A program made the translations under genes and the position numbers. Below are positions 1 through 8,913 of a stretch of DNA of 64,000 nt, piece by piece. This DNA is from Cupriavidus taiwanensis LMG 19424 (lineage in GTDB: Bacteria > Pseudomonadota > Gammaproteobacteria > Burkholderiales > Burkholderiaceae), in NCBI RefSeq assembly GCF_000069785.1, contig NC_010528.1:248001-312000 (forward strand), given 5' to 3'. Numbering within the stretch: position 1 is the stretch's first letter; every line of letters begins with the position of its first letter. The notes beneath the pieces are model-generated. The model was not told the DNA's origin. It searched no databases and was given only the letters and a program-made list of their open reading frames with translations.

Positions 1-1
1 C

Positions 2-682
2 GGCGTGCTCGCCGGCGCCGAGCCCGATCCGGCGCTGTCGGTGACCGAGCACGGCGTGCGTTATTACGTCGATGTGCGCAACGGCCACAAGACCGGCTTC
101 TATGTCGACCAGCGCGACAACCGCAAGCTGGTCGGCGACCTCGCCGAAGGGCGCGAGGTGCTCAACTGCTTCTGCTATACCGGCGGCTTCTCGCTGGCCG
201 CGCTGCGCGGCGGGGCGAAAGCGGTGACGTCGATCGATTCGTCGGGCGAGGCGCTGAAGATCGCCGCGGGCAACGTGACGCTGAACGGCTTCGATCCCGG
301 GCGCGCGGCCTGGCTCGATGCCGACGTGTTTAAGACGCTGCGCGAATTTCGCGCCGAGGGCCGCCAGTTCGACCTGATCGTGCTGGATCCGCCGAAGTTC
401 GCGCCGTCGGCGCAGCATATCGACCGTGCTGCGCGCGCCTACAAGGAGATCAACCTGGTCGGCACGCAGCTGCTGCGCCCGGGCGGGCTGCTGTTCACGT
501 ACTCGTGCTCCGGAGCGATCAGCATGGAGCTGTTCCAGAAGATCGTCGCCGGCGCGGTAACCGATGCGCGGGCGGATGCGCGCATCCTGCGCAGGCTATC
601 CGCGGGCACGGATCATCCGATGCTGGCGGCGTTCCCGGAAGGGGAGTACCTGAAGGGGTTGCTGCTGGAGAAGGTGGCGTAA
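2..682 (+). CDS. rlmI: Class I SAM-dependent 23S rRNA (cytosine) methyltransferase, RlmI-like, 5'-truncated by window edge
   Basis: The reading frame is open from the first bases of the window, so the N-terminal part (normally a PUA domain) lies outside; 226 residues remain. The visible part is the Rossmann methyltransferase domain: CFCYTGGFSLAAL is the SAM-binding glycine-rich motif I, SIDSSGEALKIA contains the acidic residue that holds the SAM ribose, and VLDPPKFAP is the DPP-type catalytic motif IV typical of the RlmI/YccW group. E. coli RlmI makes m5C1962 in 23S rRNA; a role in ribosome maturation is inferred from the family. The gene ends 15 bp from the convergent helicase gene. The family is clear; the exact modified base is less certain. 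Confidence 0.85.
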   Translation, partial: GVLAGAEPDPALSVTEHGVRYYVDVRNGHKTGFYVDQRDNRKLVGDLAEGREVLNCFCYTGGFSLAALRGGAKAVTSIDSSGEALKIAAGNVTLNGFDPGRAAWLDADVFKTLREFRAEGRQFDLIVLDPPKFAPSAQHIDRAARAYKEINLVGTQLLRPGGLLFTYSCSGAISMELFQKIVAGAVTDARADARILRRLSAGTDHPMLAAFPEGEYLKGLLLEKVA

Positions 683-697
683 GCCGGGCGGCGCTGC

Positions 698-2806
698 TCA
701 GCGCCACATATTCCGCATCCGACCCGCCAGGTCCACCGGCGCCAGCGCGGGTTTGACCGCGCCTTCCCCCGGCATCGGCGGCGGCGGCCACGAGCGACTG
801 TAGAAGTTAGGCATCACCTTGTTCGGCAAGAACCGCGTGCGCGACGCATACACATGCCGGTCGCCGAAGCCCACCTGCTGGTGCACGTAGAACCGCTGCG
901 GCACGATGACATCGAGGTGGTCCTTCGCCCGCGTCATCGCCACATACAGCAGCCGCCGCTCTTCCTCGATCTCTTCGGTGGTGCCGGTGGCCAGGTCGCT
1001 CGGCATGCAGCCGTCGACGGCATTGAGCACATATACCGCCTTCCACTCCTGCCCCTTGGCCGAATGGATGGTCGACAGGATCAGGTAATCCTCGTCGCGC
1101 GAGGGCACGCCGGATTCGTCGCTGGACGCGCTGGGCGGGTCCAGCGTCAGCTCGGTCAGGAAGCGCTCGCGCGCGCCGTAGGTGGCGGCGATGCGCTCCA
1201 GTTGCTGCAGGTCGGCCTGGCGCGCGGGGGCATCGTCGTGCAGGCGTTCGAGGTGCGGCGTGTACCAGGCCAGCACCTGCTCGAATTCCGACGGCCACGG
1301 CGACGTCGGCGCCATCAGCGCGCGCGCCAGCGTCAGCAGGTCGGCCCACGCGGGCGCGGCGGCCGGCGGCGGCTCGAATTCCTGCAGCGAGAACAGCGGC
1401 TCGGTCGCAAGCGCCATGGCATCGAGCACGCGTGCCGCGGTCTTCGGGCCGATGCCCGGCAGCAGCTGCAGCGTGCGGAACCCGGCCATGCGGTCGCGCG
1501 GGTTTTCCAGCCAGCGCACCACCGCCAGCACATCCTTGACGTGGGTCGATTCCAGGAACTTGAGCCCGCCGAATTTCACGAACGGGATATTGCGCCGCGC
1601 CAGCTCGATCTCCAGCTGCGCGCTGTGGTCGGCGGCGCGGAACAGCACCGCCTGCGCCATCAGCGCCAGGCCGGCCTCGCGCCGTGCCAGCACCTGCTCG
1701 ACCACGAAGCGTGCCTGGTCGGCCTCGTCGTTGACCACGATCACGCCGGGCTTCTCGGCCGACTGGCGCTCGGACCACAGGTCTTTGGTATAGCGCTCGG
1801 CCGCGAGCCCGATCACCGCATTGGCGGCCTGCAGGATCGGCTGGGTCGAGCGGTAGTTCTGCGACAGCGTGACCTGCTGCGCCGCCGGCGTGAACTGCGC
1901 GGGGAAATCGAGGATATTGCGCACGGTGGCGCCGCGGAAGGCGTAGATCGACTGCGCGTCGTCGCCGACCACGGTCAGGCCGCGGCCATCGGGCCGCAGA
2001 GCCAGCAGGATCGACGCCTGCAGCGCGTTGGTGTCCTGGTATTCGTCGACCAGGATATGGTCGAAGCGCGCACCCATGTCCTGCGCGATGGCGGGCTCGG
2101 CCATGGCCTGCGCCCAGTACAGCAGCAGGTCGTCGTAGTCGAGCACGTGCTGCTTCTGCTTGGCTTCGACATAGCCGGCGAACAGCGTGCGCAGCGCGTC
2201 GGCCCACATTGCATAGCGCGGGAACTGCTGCCTGAGCACGTCTTCCAGCGGCGCCTGGGTGTTGACCACGCGCGAATAGATCGACAGGCAGGTTTCCTTC
2301 TTCGGGAAGCGGCTGGCGGTCTCGGACAGGCCCAGGTCGTGGCGCACCACGTGCATCAGGTCGGCGGAATCGCCGCGGTCGCTGATGGTGAAGGCCGGCG
2401 ACAGGCCCAGGGTCTCGGCATATTCGCGCAGCAGCCGCGCGCCGATGGCGTGGAAGGTGCCGGACCACTGCAGCGCCGCGCGCCCGGCGCCGGTGCTGGT
2501 GCCCAGCGCCTGGTCGACGATGCGTTCGACGCGCCGGCCCATCTCGGCGGCCGCGCGGCGCGAGAACGTCAGCAGCAGGATGCGGCGCGGATCGGCGCCG
2601 CCCAGCACCAGGTGCGCGACCCGGTGCGCCAGCGTATTGGTCTTGCCCGAACCGGCGCCGGCGATGATCAGCAGCGGCGCCTCGCTGCCGTGTTCGACCG
2701 CGGCGCGCTGCTCCGGGTTGAGCCGGGACAGGTAGGCTGGCACCGCGTCGGCGTCAGGGGTGGCGGCTTCGGCAGATTCAGCCGGGGAGGCAAGGTCCAG
2801 GGTCAC
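698..2806 (-). CDS. UvrD/Rep-family ATP-dependent 3'-5' DNA helicase
   Basis: A 702-residue superfamily 1A helicase. Visible motifs in order: Q-motif region LNPEQRAAVEHG, Walker A GAGSGKT (residues 50-56), DEYQDTNALQ (motif II), GDDAQSIYAFRGA (motif III), QNYRST (motif IV), STIHSAKGQEWKAVY (motif V) and VAMTRAKDHL (motif VI). It would unwind DNA in repair or replication restart. It is somewhat shorter than E. coli UvrD (720), and has a short acidic/Ala-rich N-terminal extension before the Q-motif. It may be a paralogue rather than the main uvrD, so no symbol is given. It lies downstream of the TlpA-like gene, separated by an intrinsic terminator. Confidence 0.93.
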   Translation of the reverse strand: MTLDLASPAESAEAATPDADAVPAYLSRLNPEQRAAVEHGSEAPLLIIAGAGSGKTNTLAHRVAHLVLGGADPRRILLLTFSRRAAAEMGRRVERIVDQALGTSTGAGRAALQWSGTFHAIGARLLREYAETLGLSPAFTISDRGDSADLMHVVRHDLGLSETASRFPKKETCLSIYSRVVNTQAPLEDVLRQQFPRYAMWADALRTLFAGYVEAKQKQHVLDYDDLLLYWAQAMAEPAIAQDMGARFDHILVDEYQDTNALQASILLALRPDGRGLTVVGDDAQSIYAFRGATVRNILDFPAQFTPAAQQVTLSQNYRSTQPILQAANAVIGLAAERYTKDLWSERQSAEKPGVIVVNDEADQARFVVEQVLARREAGLALMAQAVLFRAADHSAQLEIELARRNIPFVKFGGLKFLESTHVKDVLAVVRWLENPRDRMAGFRTLQLLPGIGPKTAARVLDAMALATEPLFSLQEFEPPPAAAPAWADLLTLARALMAPTSPWPSEFEQVLAWYTPHLERLHDDAPARQADLQQLERIAATYGARERFLTELTLDPPSASSDESGVPSRDEDYLILSTIHSAKGQEWKAVYVLNAVDGCMPSDLATGTTEEIEEERRLLYVAMTRAKDHLDVIVPQRFYVHQQVGFGDRHVYASRTRFLPNKVMPNFYSRSWPPPPMPGEGAVKPALAPVDLAGRMRNMWR

Positions 2807-2907
2807 GGGTTGGGGGCGGGCAGGACGCGCGATGAGAAAACTGGCGCCAACTGTATATCCATACAGCCCGCCGGCGCAACCCGCCGTGTGCGGGAGCCGG
2901 CTGGAAA

Positions 2908-2936
2908 CAAAAAAAGGTGCTCGATGAGCACCTTTT
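2908..2936 (-). terminator. Rho-independent terminator after the TlpA-like gene
   Basis: Perfect 11-bp stem (2912-2922 with 2926-2936) around a 3-nt loop. On the minus strand it is followed by a run of seven T, so it fits termination of transcripts from the 2960-3493 gene before the helicase gene. Confidence 0.85.
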
Positions 2937-2959
2937 GTCGTAGGTTCGCGGCGCGAACG

Positions 2960-3493
2960 TTACGCCGACTTTGCCAGCGCGCCGTCGAGCAGCTTGTGCA
3001 GCGCGTCCCACTCGGGCTCGCCGACGTAGCGCTTCAGGATCCGGCCTTCCTTGTCGATCACAAAGGTCGTAGGCGTCAGGCCCACGTTGCCAAATGCCTT
3101 GGCGGCGCTGCCGTCGCTGTCCATCGCCACCTTGAACGGCAGCCCACGGGTCTTGGCGAAGTTCATCACGTACATGGGCGGGTCGTAGTTCATCGCCACC
3201 GCGACGAATTCCAGCCCCTTGCCCTTGAACTGCTCGTAGGTCTTGACCATGTCCGGCATCTCCTTGATGCAGGTGGCGCAGCTGGTGGCCCAGAAGTTGA
3301 CCAGGTAGACCTTGCCCTTGAGGTCGGCGGTGCTGACCTTCTCGCCGGACAGCAGCGTGAAGGTGGCGGCCGGCGCGGTACCGGACGGCGACAGCGCGCG
3401 GTAGCCAAACCAGCCCAGCAGCGCCAGCACCACCACGGCGGCGACGATGGGCCAGGGCTTGCGGGAGGTCTTGGAGGCAGGGCTAGTGGTCAT
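2960..3493 (-). CDS. TlpA-family membrane-anchored thiol-disulfide oxidoreductase
   Basis: A 177-residue protein with one N-terminal membrane anchor (about residues 14-32) followed by a thioredoxin fold facing the periplasm. The redox motif is C72-A-T-C75 within NFWATSCATCIKE, the usual ResA/TlpA position, and GLTPTTFVIDKEG carries the cis-Pro loop. Proteins of this type reduce or oxidise periplasmic cysteines, often during cytochrome c or oxidase copper-site assembly; the substrate here is unknown. It starts 134 bp from the next gene upstream (3628-4140), which is also a thioredoxin-fold protein on the same strand. This suggests a small periplasmic redox group. Confidence 0.88.
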   Translation of the reverse strand: MTTSPASKTSRKPWPIVAAVVVLALLGWFGYRALSPSGTAPAATFTLLSGEKVSTADLKGKVYLVNFWATSCATCIKEMPDMVKTYEQFKGKGLEFVAVAMNYDPPMYVMNFAKTRGLPFKVAMDSDGSAAKAFGNVGLTPTTFVIDKEGRILKRYVGEPEWDALHKLLDGALAKSA

Positions 3494-3627
3494 GGGATAT
3501 CCGGCTGAGACAGCTACGACAGGGCAGGGTCGACCGGAAGGCCCGGTCAGCAGTGGGACATTCTAATGCGGCAGGCGTTCGCGCGCTGTGTTCGCAACCG
3601 CGTGCGGTCTGCGCTGGAACCCTTCCG

Positions 3628-4140
3628 TCACTTGCGCGCGGCCACGGCGGCGCGGGCCTGCGCCAGCGCCTGTTCCAGGTAGGCGCCGTAAAAGTCGGGC
3701 TGCATGCCGCGCAGCGGGCCGGCGGCGGCGCGGCCCTGGCGGTCCAGGAACAGCACCGTGGGCGCTACCCGGACCTGGCGGGCGCCGGCCCAGGCGCGCG
3801 CGGTGGTCAGGCTGCCGTCGGCGTCGCGCAGCGGGGTGTCGGCGGTCATGTCCACCTCGCGCACGGCGATTTCGCCGGCGGCCGCCTGCGGTCCAAGGTA
3901 GTTGCGGCGCACCGCGTCGCAATAGCTGCAGCCCGGCATCGACACCAGCACCACCAGTGGCTCGCCGCGTCGCGCGGCGTCGGCGCCATGGGCGGCGAGA
4001 TCGGTGGCCGGCGGCAGGTGCGCAGGGCTGGCGGCGCACACGCCGGCGACGCCGGCCATCGCCGCCAATAGCGCGCCCGCGGCCAGCCAATGCAGACGGG
4101 TGCGGGCGGCAGCGGTTCGGGCGAGGCGGGATACAGGCAT
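3628..4140 (-). CDS. Exported thioredoxin-fold protein with CSYC motif
   Basis: The start at 4140 is chosen because it gives a classic signal peptide: basic MPVSRLARTAAARTR, then a hydrophobic run and an AxA-type cleavage region near residues 35-40. The frame stays open further upstream to 4236, but the extra residues look non-coding. The mature part of the 170-residue protein contains SMPGCSYCDAV with C71/C74 as the redox pair, and RVAPTVLFLDRQG with the cis-Pro. It resembles the thioredoxin_2/SoxW-like group of periplasmic thiol proteins. Function beyond thiol-disulfide exchange cannot be stated. Confidence 0.8.
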   Translation of the reverse strand: MPVSRLARTAAARTRLHWLAAGALLAAMAGVAGVCAASPAHLPPATDLAAHGADAARRGEPLVVLVSMPGCSYCDAVRRNYLGPQAAAGEIAVREVDMTADTPLRDADGSLTTARAWAGARQVRVAPTVLFLDRQGRAAAGPLRGMQPDFYGAYLEQALAQARAAVAARK

Positions 4141-4261
4141 GGCAGATGTGGGGCGGCACAGGTGGGACAGGCGGCGCGGCAAGCACTGGCGCGCGGCTTC
4201 CGGGATAATACCGGTTTCCGCGCGCCGGCGACCCATGCCCGCGCGTGACGATCCTAAGCCT

Positions 4262-4273
4262 GTCCTTCCGCCC
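4262..4273 (+). repeat. Left copy of 12-bp flanking direct repeat (target-site duplication)
   Basis: The sequence gtccttccgccc occurs here and again at 4415-4426, immediately outside both ends of the 4274-4414 element. It is read as the target duplication of that element. Confidence 0.7.
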
Positions 4274-4414
4274 TAATGCCGTTCAGTTAACAACCGTCGT
4301 TCCCGCGCAGGCGGGAACCCAGTGACTTTTTCCCCGAAGGGGACGTGAAAGACGCTGGATTCCCGCCTGCGCGGGAATGACAGTAGTGTTTGATGCCGTA
4401 ACTGAACAGTATGA
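4274..4414. mobile_element. 141-bp IS4-like MITE with nested palindromes
   Basis: The element has terminal inverted repeats of 16 bp with 13 matches (taatgccgttcagtta at the left; the right end read in reverse is tcatactgttcagtta), flanked by a 12-bp direct repeat. Inside are two 20-bp palindromes (4299-4318 and 4359-4378) that are themselves inverted copies of each other within a 24-bp inverted repeat (22 of 24 match). The right palindrome fits the ATTCCC-N8-GGGAAT form of dRS3-type repeats. The end sequence resembles, from memory, the termini of IS4, whose insertions duplicate 11-13 bp. No transposase is encoded, so it would be mobilised in trans. Confidence 0.7.
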
Positions 4415-4426
4415 GTCCTTCCGCCC
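4415..4426 (+). repeat. Right copy of 12-bp flanking direct repeat
   Basis: Identical to 4262-4273. It lies 9 bp before the start of the lipoprotein gene, so the element inserted close to that gene's translation start region. Confidence 0.7.
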
Positions 4427-4435
4427 CGCTTCCTC

Positions 4436-5038
4436 ATGCGTCCCGTGCCACTCCCGCTGAGCCTTCCCGCCGCGCCCCGCTGGTCCCTGACATGCTGCGC
4501 CGCGCTGCTTGCGCTGGCCCTGTGCGCCTGTTCGCCGCGCTATGACTGGCGCACCATCCAGTCGGGCGAGGGCGGCTACGCCGCGCTCTATCCCGGCAAG
4601 CCCACCAGCGCCGCGCGCGATGTCACCATTGCCGGGCGCAAGCTGCCGATGACGATGGAGGCCGCACGCGTCGACGATACGCTGTTCGCCGTGGGCGTGG
4701 TCACGCTGCCCGCCGACGATGAAGCGCTGCGGCGCGAGGCCCTGGCGGCGATGCAGGCCGGCCTGCTGGCCAACCTCGGCACGCTGTCGGCCGAGCCGCG
4801 CTCGCGGCCGGTCACCATCATGAGCGCGGACCGGCCGGGCCGCCCGCTGGCCGGGCTGGAACTGCAGGCCAGCGGCGTGTCGCCGCAGGACCAGTCGCCG
4901 CGCCGGCTCAGCGCGCGGCTGGTGGCGGTGGGCACGCGCGCCTTCCAGGCCGTGGTGCTGGAATCGGGCGAGGCCGCGCGCGATGCGCGCCAGGCCGAGC
5001 AGGTGGAGCAGTTCCTGGGCGGGTTCCACCCGCTCTGA
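4436..5038 (+). CDS. Putative lipoprotein of unknown function
   Basis: A 200-residue protein with a lipoprotein signal: a hydrophobic stretch ending in LALCAC, with Cys32 preceded by L-C-A as an acceptable lipobox. The mature part starts SPRYDWRTIQSGEGGYAALYPGKP and has alternating polar and hydrophobic segments suggesting beta structure. No catalytic motif is recognised. The start codon is close to the MITE (the flanking repeat ends at 4426), so its promoter or 5' leader has been altered by that insertion. Function is unknown; the envelope location is inferred from the signal. Confidence 0.75.
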   Translation: MRPVPLPLSLPAAPRWSLTCCAALLALALCACSPRYDWRTIQSGEGGYAALYPGKPTSAARDVTIAGRKLPMTMEAARVDDTLFAVGVVTLPADDEALRREALAAMQAGLLANLGTLSAEPRSRPVTIMSADRPGRPLAGLELQASGVSPQDQSPRRLSARLVAVGTRAFQAVVLESGEAARDARQAEQVEQFLGGFHPL

Positions 5039-5120
5039 GGCGCCGCGGCACCGCAGCGGATCACAGATGCCTGGGGCCCAGTGCGCCGCCCGGCACGGTT
5101 GTCGTCAAAGGAGAGTTGAG

Positions 5121-5762
5121 ATGCGTTGGGAAGTCTGGTTGGCCTATTTCGCCGCGTGCTGGGTGATCGCCGTGTCGCCGGGGTCGGGCGCGGTGCTGTC
5201 GATGAGCCATGGCCTGTCGTACGGGCTGCGCAGGACCACCACCACCATCTTCGGCCTGCAGGCAGGGCTGGTGATCGTGCTGCTGGTGGCCGGCGGCGGG
5301 CTGGGCGCGCTGCTGCTCGCCTCGGAGCAGGCCTTCATGGTGGTCAAGACCATCGGCGCGCTGTACCTGATCTATCTCGGCATCCAGCAATGGCGCGCCC
5401 GGGTGGAACCGGATGCGGCGCAGGACGGCAAGCCCGCGCGCGTGGCCGTGATGAGCCGGCGCCGGCGCTTTGCCACCGGCCTGCTGACCAATGTGACCAA
5501 TCCCAAGGGCATCATCTTCATGGTGGCGGTGCTGCCGCAGTTCATCGATCCGAACCGGCCGCTGGCGCTGCAGCTGGCGATCCTGGCGGCCACCATGTGC
5601 GCCGTCGACCTGGTGGTGATGCATGGCTACGCGCTGCTGGCCTCGCGCATGCAGGGCCTGTTCCGCAATGCCCGTGCGGTGCTGTGGCAGAACCGGTTTT
5701 TCGGCAGCGTGCTGATGGCGGTGGGCGCGGCGCTGTTCTTCGTGCGACGTCAGCACGCCTGA
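5121..5762 (+). CDS. LysE/RhtB-family amino-acid exporter
   Basis: A 213-residue inner-membrane protein with about six hydrophobic segments. The N-terminal VSPGSGAVLSMSHGLSYG is the LysE/RhtB signature (the usual form is PGP near the end of the first helix; here it is PGS). KTIGALYLIYLGIQQWR and FATGLLTNVTNPKGIIFM are also typical. The start at 5121 is chosen because AAAGGAGAG lies 6-12 bp before it; the frame is open further upstream but without membrane character. Family members export basic or neutral amino acids or homoserine (lactone). The substrate cannot be told from sequence. Confidence 0.88.
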   Translation: MRWEVWLAYFAACWVIAVSPGSGAVLSMSHGLSYGLRRTTTTIFGLQAGLVIVLLVAGGGLGALLLASEQAFMVVKTIGALYLIYLGIQQWRARVEPDAAQDGKPARVAVMSRRRRFATGLLTNVTNPKGIIFMVAVLPQFIDPNRPLALQLAILAATMCAVDLVVMHGYALLASRMQGLFRNARAVLWQNRFFGSVLMAVGAALFFVRRQHA

Positions 5763-5839
5763 CCGGCGCGGCATCCGCACTGGCGCGCGGGGGCGGGGTT
5801 TGCTTCAATGAGGAGGAACCCCCGCCACGGAGTCCCCGC

Positions 5840-6031
5840 ATGCCTGCCTCGTTGAACCCGATCGCCGGTGCGCGCCTGCAGCCGCGCCATACCGTGCCCC
5901 CGGTGGAAGAGCCTGCGCCGCCGGGCGTGCCGCCCGACCTGCCGCTGTCGCCCGAGGACGATCCGCCTCCGCCACCGGTAGAGCCGCCGGTGGCTGGCCA
6001 CGTCGCCGGGCGCTATTGCTTCAGTTCGTAG
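5840..6031 (+). CDS. Small proline-rich hypothetical protein
   Basis: A 63-residue open frame, ATG at 5840 with GGAG eight bases upstream. The product is rich in Pro and acidic residues (VEEPAPPGVPP, EDDPPPPPVEPP) and has no membrane segment or known motif. Its last 19 bp overlap the 3' end of the convergent GntR gene. Pro-rich frames can arise by chance in high-GC DNA, so this is only a plausible gene. In favour are its position filling the gap after the LysE gene and a reasonable ribosome binding site. Confidence 0.4.
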   Translation: MPASLNPIAGARLQPRHTVPPVEEPAPPGVPPDLPLSPEDDPPPPPVEPPVAGHVAGRYCFSS

Positions 6032-6735
6032 AAGTCGTTCAGGCAGTACGCGTCGGTCAGCTCGACCGGCTTGTCGCCATGGGTATAGCCGATGCGGCGG
6101 ATATGCAGCAGCGGCTCGCCCGGCTCGATGCCCAGGCGCGCGGCCACTTCCGCGCTGGCAACGACCGCGCGCAGCGTCTCGGTGACGCGCAGCACGGGCT
6201 TGCCGATCCGCTCCAGGTAGGCGTAAAGCGATTCGCCGATGGCGCTGGCGTCGGGCAGCACGGCCAGCGCCAGCGTGGTCACATCCATCCAGTAGATCTG
6301 CCCGTCGGCCTTGCGCAGCCGCGTCAGCCTGACGATCTCGTCGCCATCGGGCAGGGCCAGTTCGGCGCTTTCCTGCGCGGTGGCGCGGCGGCGCTCGAAG
6401 GCCACCAGTTCGCTTGCCGGCGTCATGCCGCGCCGGCGCGCCAGCTCGCTGAAGTTGTCGAGCCGCGCGGGCCTGGGCTCGGCGCGCGGGGCGATAAAGG
6501 TGCCCGCGCCGCGGTTGCGCGTGATGGTGCCTTCCTCGGCCAGCACCTGCAGCGCGTGCCGCGCGGTGACGCGCGAAATCCCCAGCGAATCCACCAGCGT
6601 GCGCTCCGACGGCAGTGCATCCCCCACGCGCCATTGCCCCGCCTGGATGGCGGCAGTCAGCTTGCGTGCCACCTGCAGGTAGATCGGCGTGGCGTCCGCC
6701 TCGTCTGGTTTGAGGGCTTTCAGCCGTTGATCCAT
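6013..6735 (-). CDS. GntR/HutC-family transcriptional regulator with UTRA domain
   Basis: A 240-residue regulator. Residues 15-80 are a winged helix-turn-helix (PIYLQVARKLTAAIQAG, GDALPSERTLVDSLGISRVTARHALQVL, then GTITRNRGAGTFI). Residues 90-235 form the ligand-binding UTRA domain of the HutC subfamily (RGMTPASELV, LTRLRKADGQIYWMDVT, IGYTHGDKPVELTDAYC). ATG at 6735 is preferred; another in-frame ATG is at 6744. HutC-type regulators usually sense a sugar phosphate, amino sugar or urocanate-like effector. Two TTGGTAT half-sites occur in the upstream gap (6772-6778 on the minus strand, near 6934-6941 on the plus strand) and could be part of an operator, but full dyads were not seen. The target is unknown. 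Confidence 0.88.
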   Translation of the reverse strand: MDQRLKALKPDEADATPIYLQVARKLTAAIQAGQWRVGDALPSERTLVDSLGISRVTARHALQVLAEEGTITRNRGAGTFIAPRAEPRPARLDNFSELARRRGMTPASELVAFERRRATAQESAELALPDGDEIVRLTRLRKADGQIYWMDVTTLALAVLPDASAIGESLYAYLERIGKPVLRVTETLRAVVASAEVAARLGIEPGEPLLHIRRIGYTHGDKPVELTDAYCLNDFYELKQ

Positions 6736-6744
6736 GCCAATCAT

Positions 6745-7412
6745 CGTAGGCACCAGATTTTGGTGGGGGTGATACCAATTTAGGACATCTAGCGACCGCT
6801 GCGTGGAAATCGCGCGGCGCGATGATGCGCGCGCCATGGACTACGCTTCTGTCATGGAGAAGTTTCACCAGGGATGCACGGCCGGCTGCTACTTGTCACA
6901 GACATGCATCCGCGACATAAAGCCGCGGGAAATCCTTGGTATTTGGTCAGTTCGGGATGCGACTTCCGTTGCGCCGTGGATCCATGGCATTCCAGCGCCG
7001 CCTGATCCGGTTGGCTTGAAATGGCCATGTTGTGGTCACGAACCTGTCTTGCCCGTGATCACGACGCTTTCGCATTGCGGCAGCCACCGGGGCGAGGGCA
7101 AGGAGCCGGGTACGGCTGCCGACGCCTCGCGGCGCGTATCGCTGTACCTCGCGCAGTAGCGGTGCGCAGCGTGATGTCGAAGGAGAATGCTGTGTCGCGC
7201 ATGCCGGAAGCCACCCGGCCGCGTCAACTGGCACGGATGATGCGGAGAGTCCGATGGCGTTGCCAACGGCGCGCCTGCAACAGCCGCAATACGTGCGCAA
7301 CGTGACCGAGACATGCTGATCCGACAGACTGCCTGAACCGTGCAAACCATACCCGGCTTGCCCCGTCCGCCGGCCAACATCATCCGCCCCATCGGCACGC
7401 AAGGAGCCCGTC
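6745..7412. other. 668-bp intergenic stretch without recognisable genes
   Basis: It lies between the divergent GntR gene and zwf. Base composition is more even than in the flanks. Short frames exist on both strands, but their translations are Cys/Arg/Pro-mixed and lack any domain. No terminator, tRNA or clear promoter pair was found. It may hold the zwf regulatory region or the eroded remains of a lost gene. Confidence 0.5.
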
Positions 7413-8900
<1,488 letters not shown>

Positions 8901-8913
8901 GGCGCCAATCGCC

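Noticed and set aside
854..3508. An 884-codon open frame on the plus strand opposite the helicase and TlpA-like genes
   Set aside because: It is the mirror frame of high-GC coding DNA: Arg/Gln/His/Gly-rich with no domain, and it crosses the terminator and two well-supported minus-strand genes.
6803..7159. A 118-residue frame in the GntR-zwf gap
   Set aside because: No domain, signal peptide or good ribosome binding site; mixed Cys/Pro/Arg composition as in random translation.
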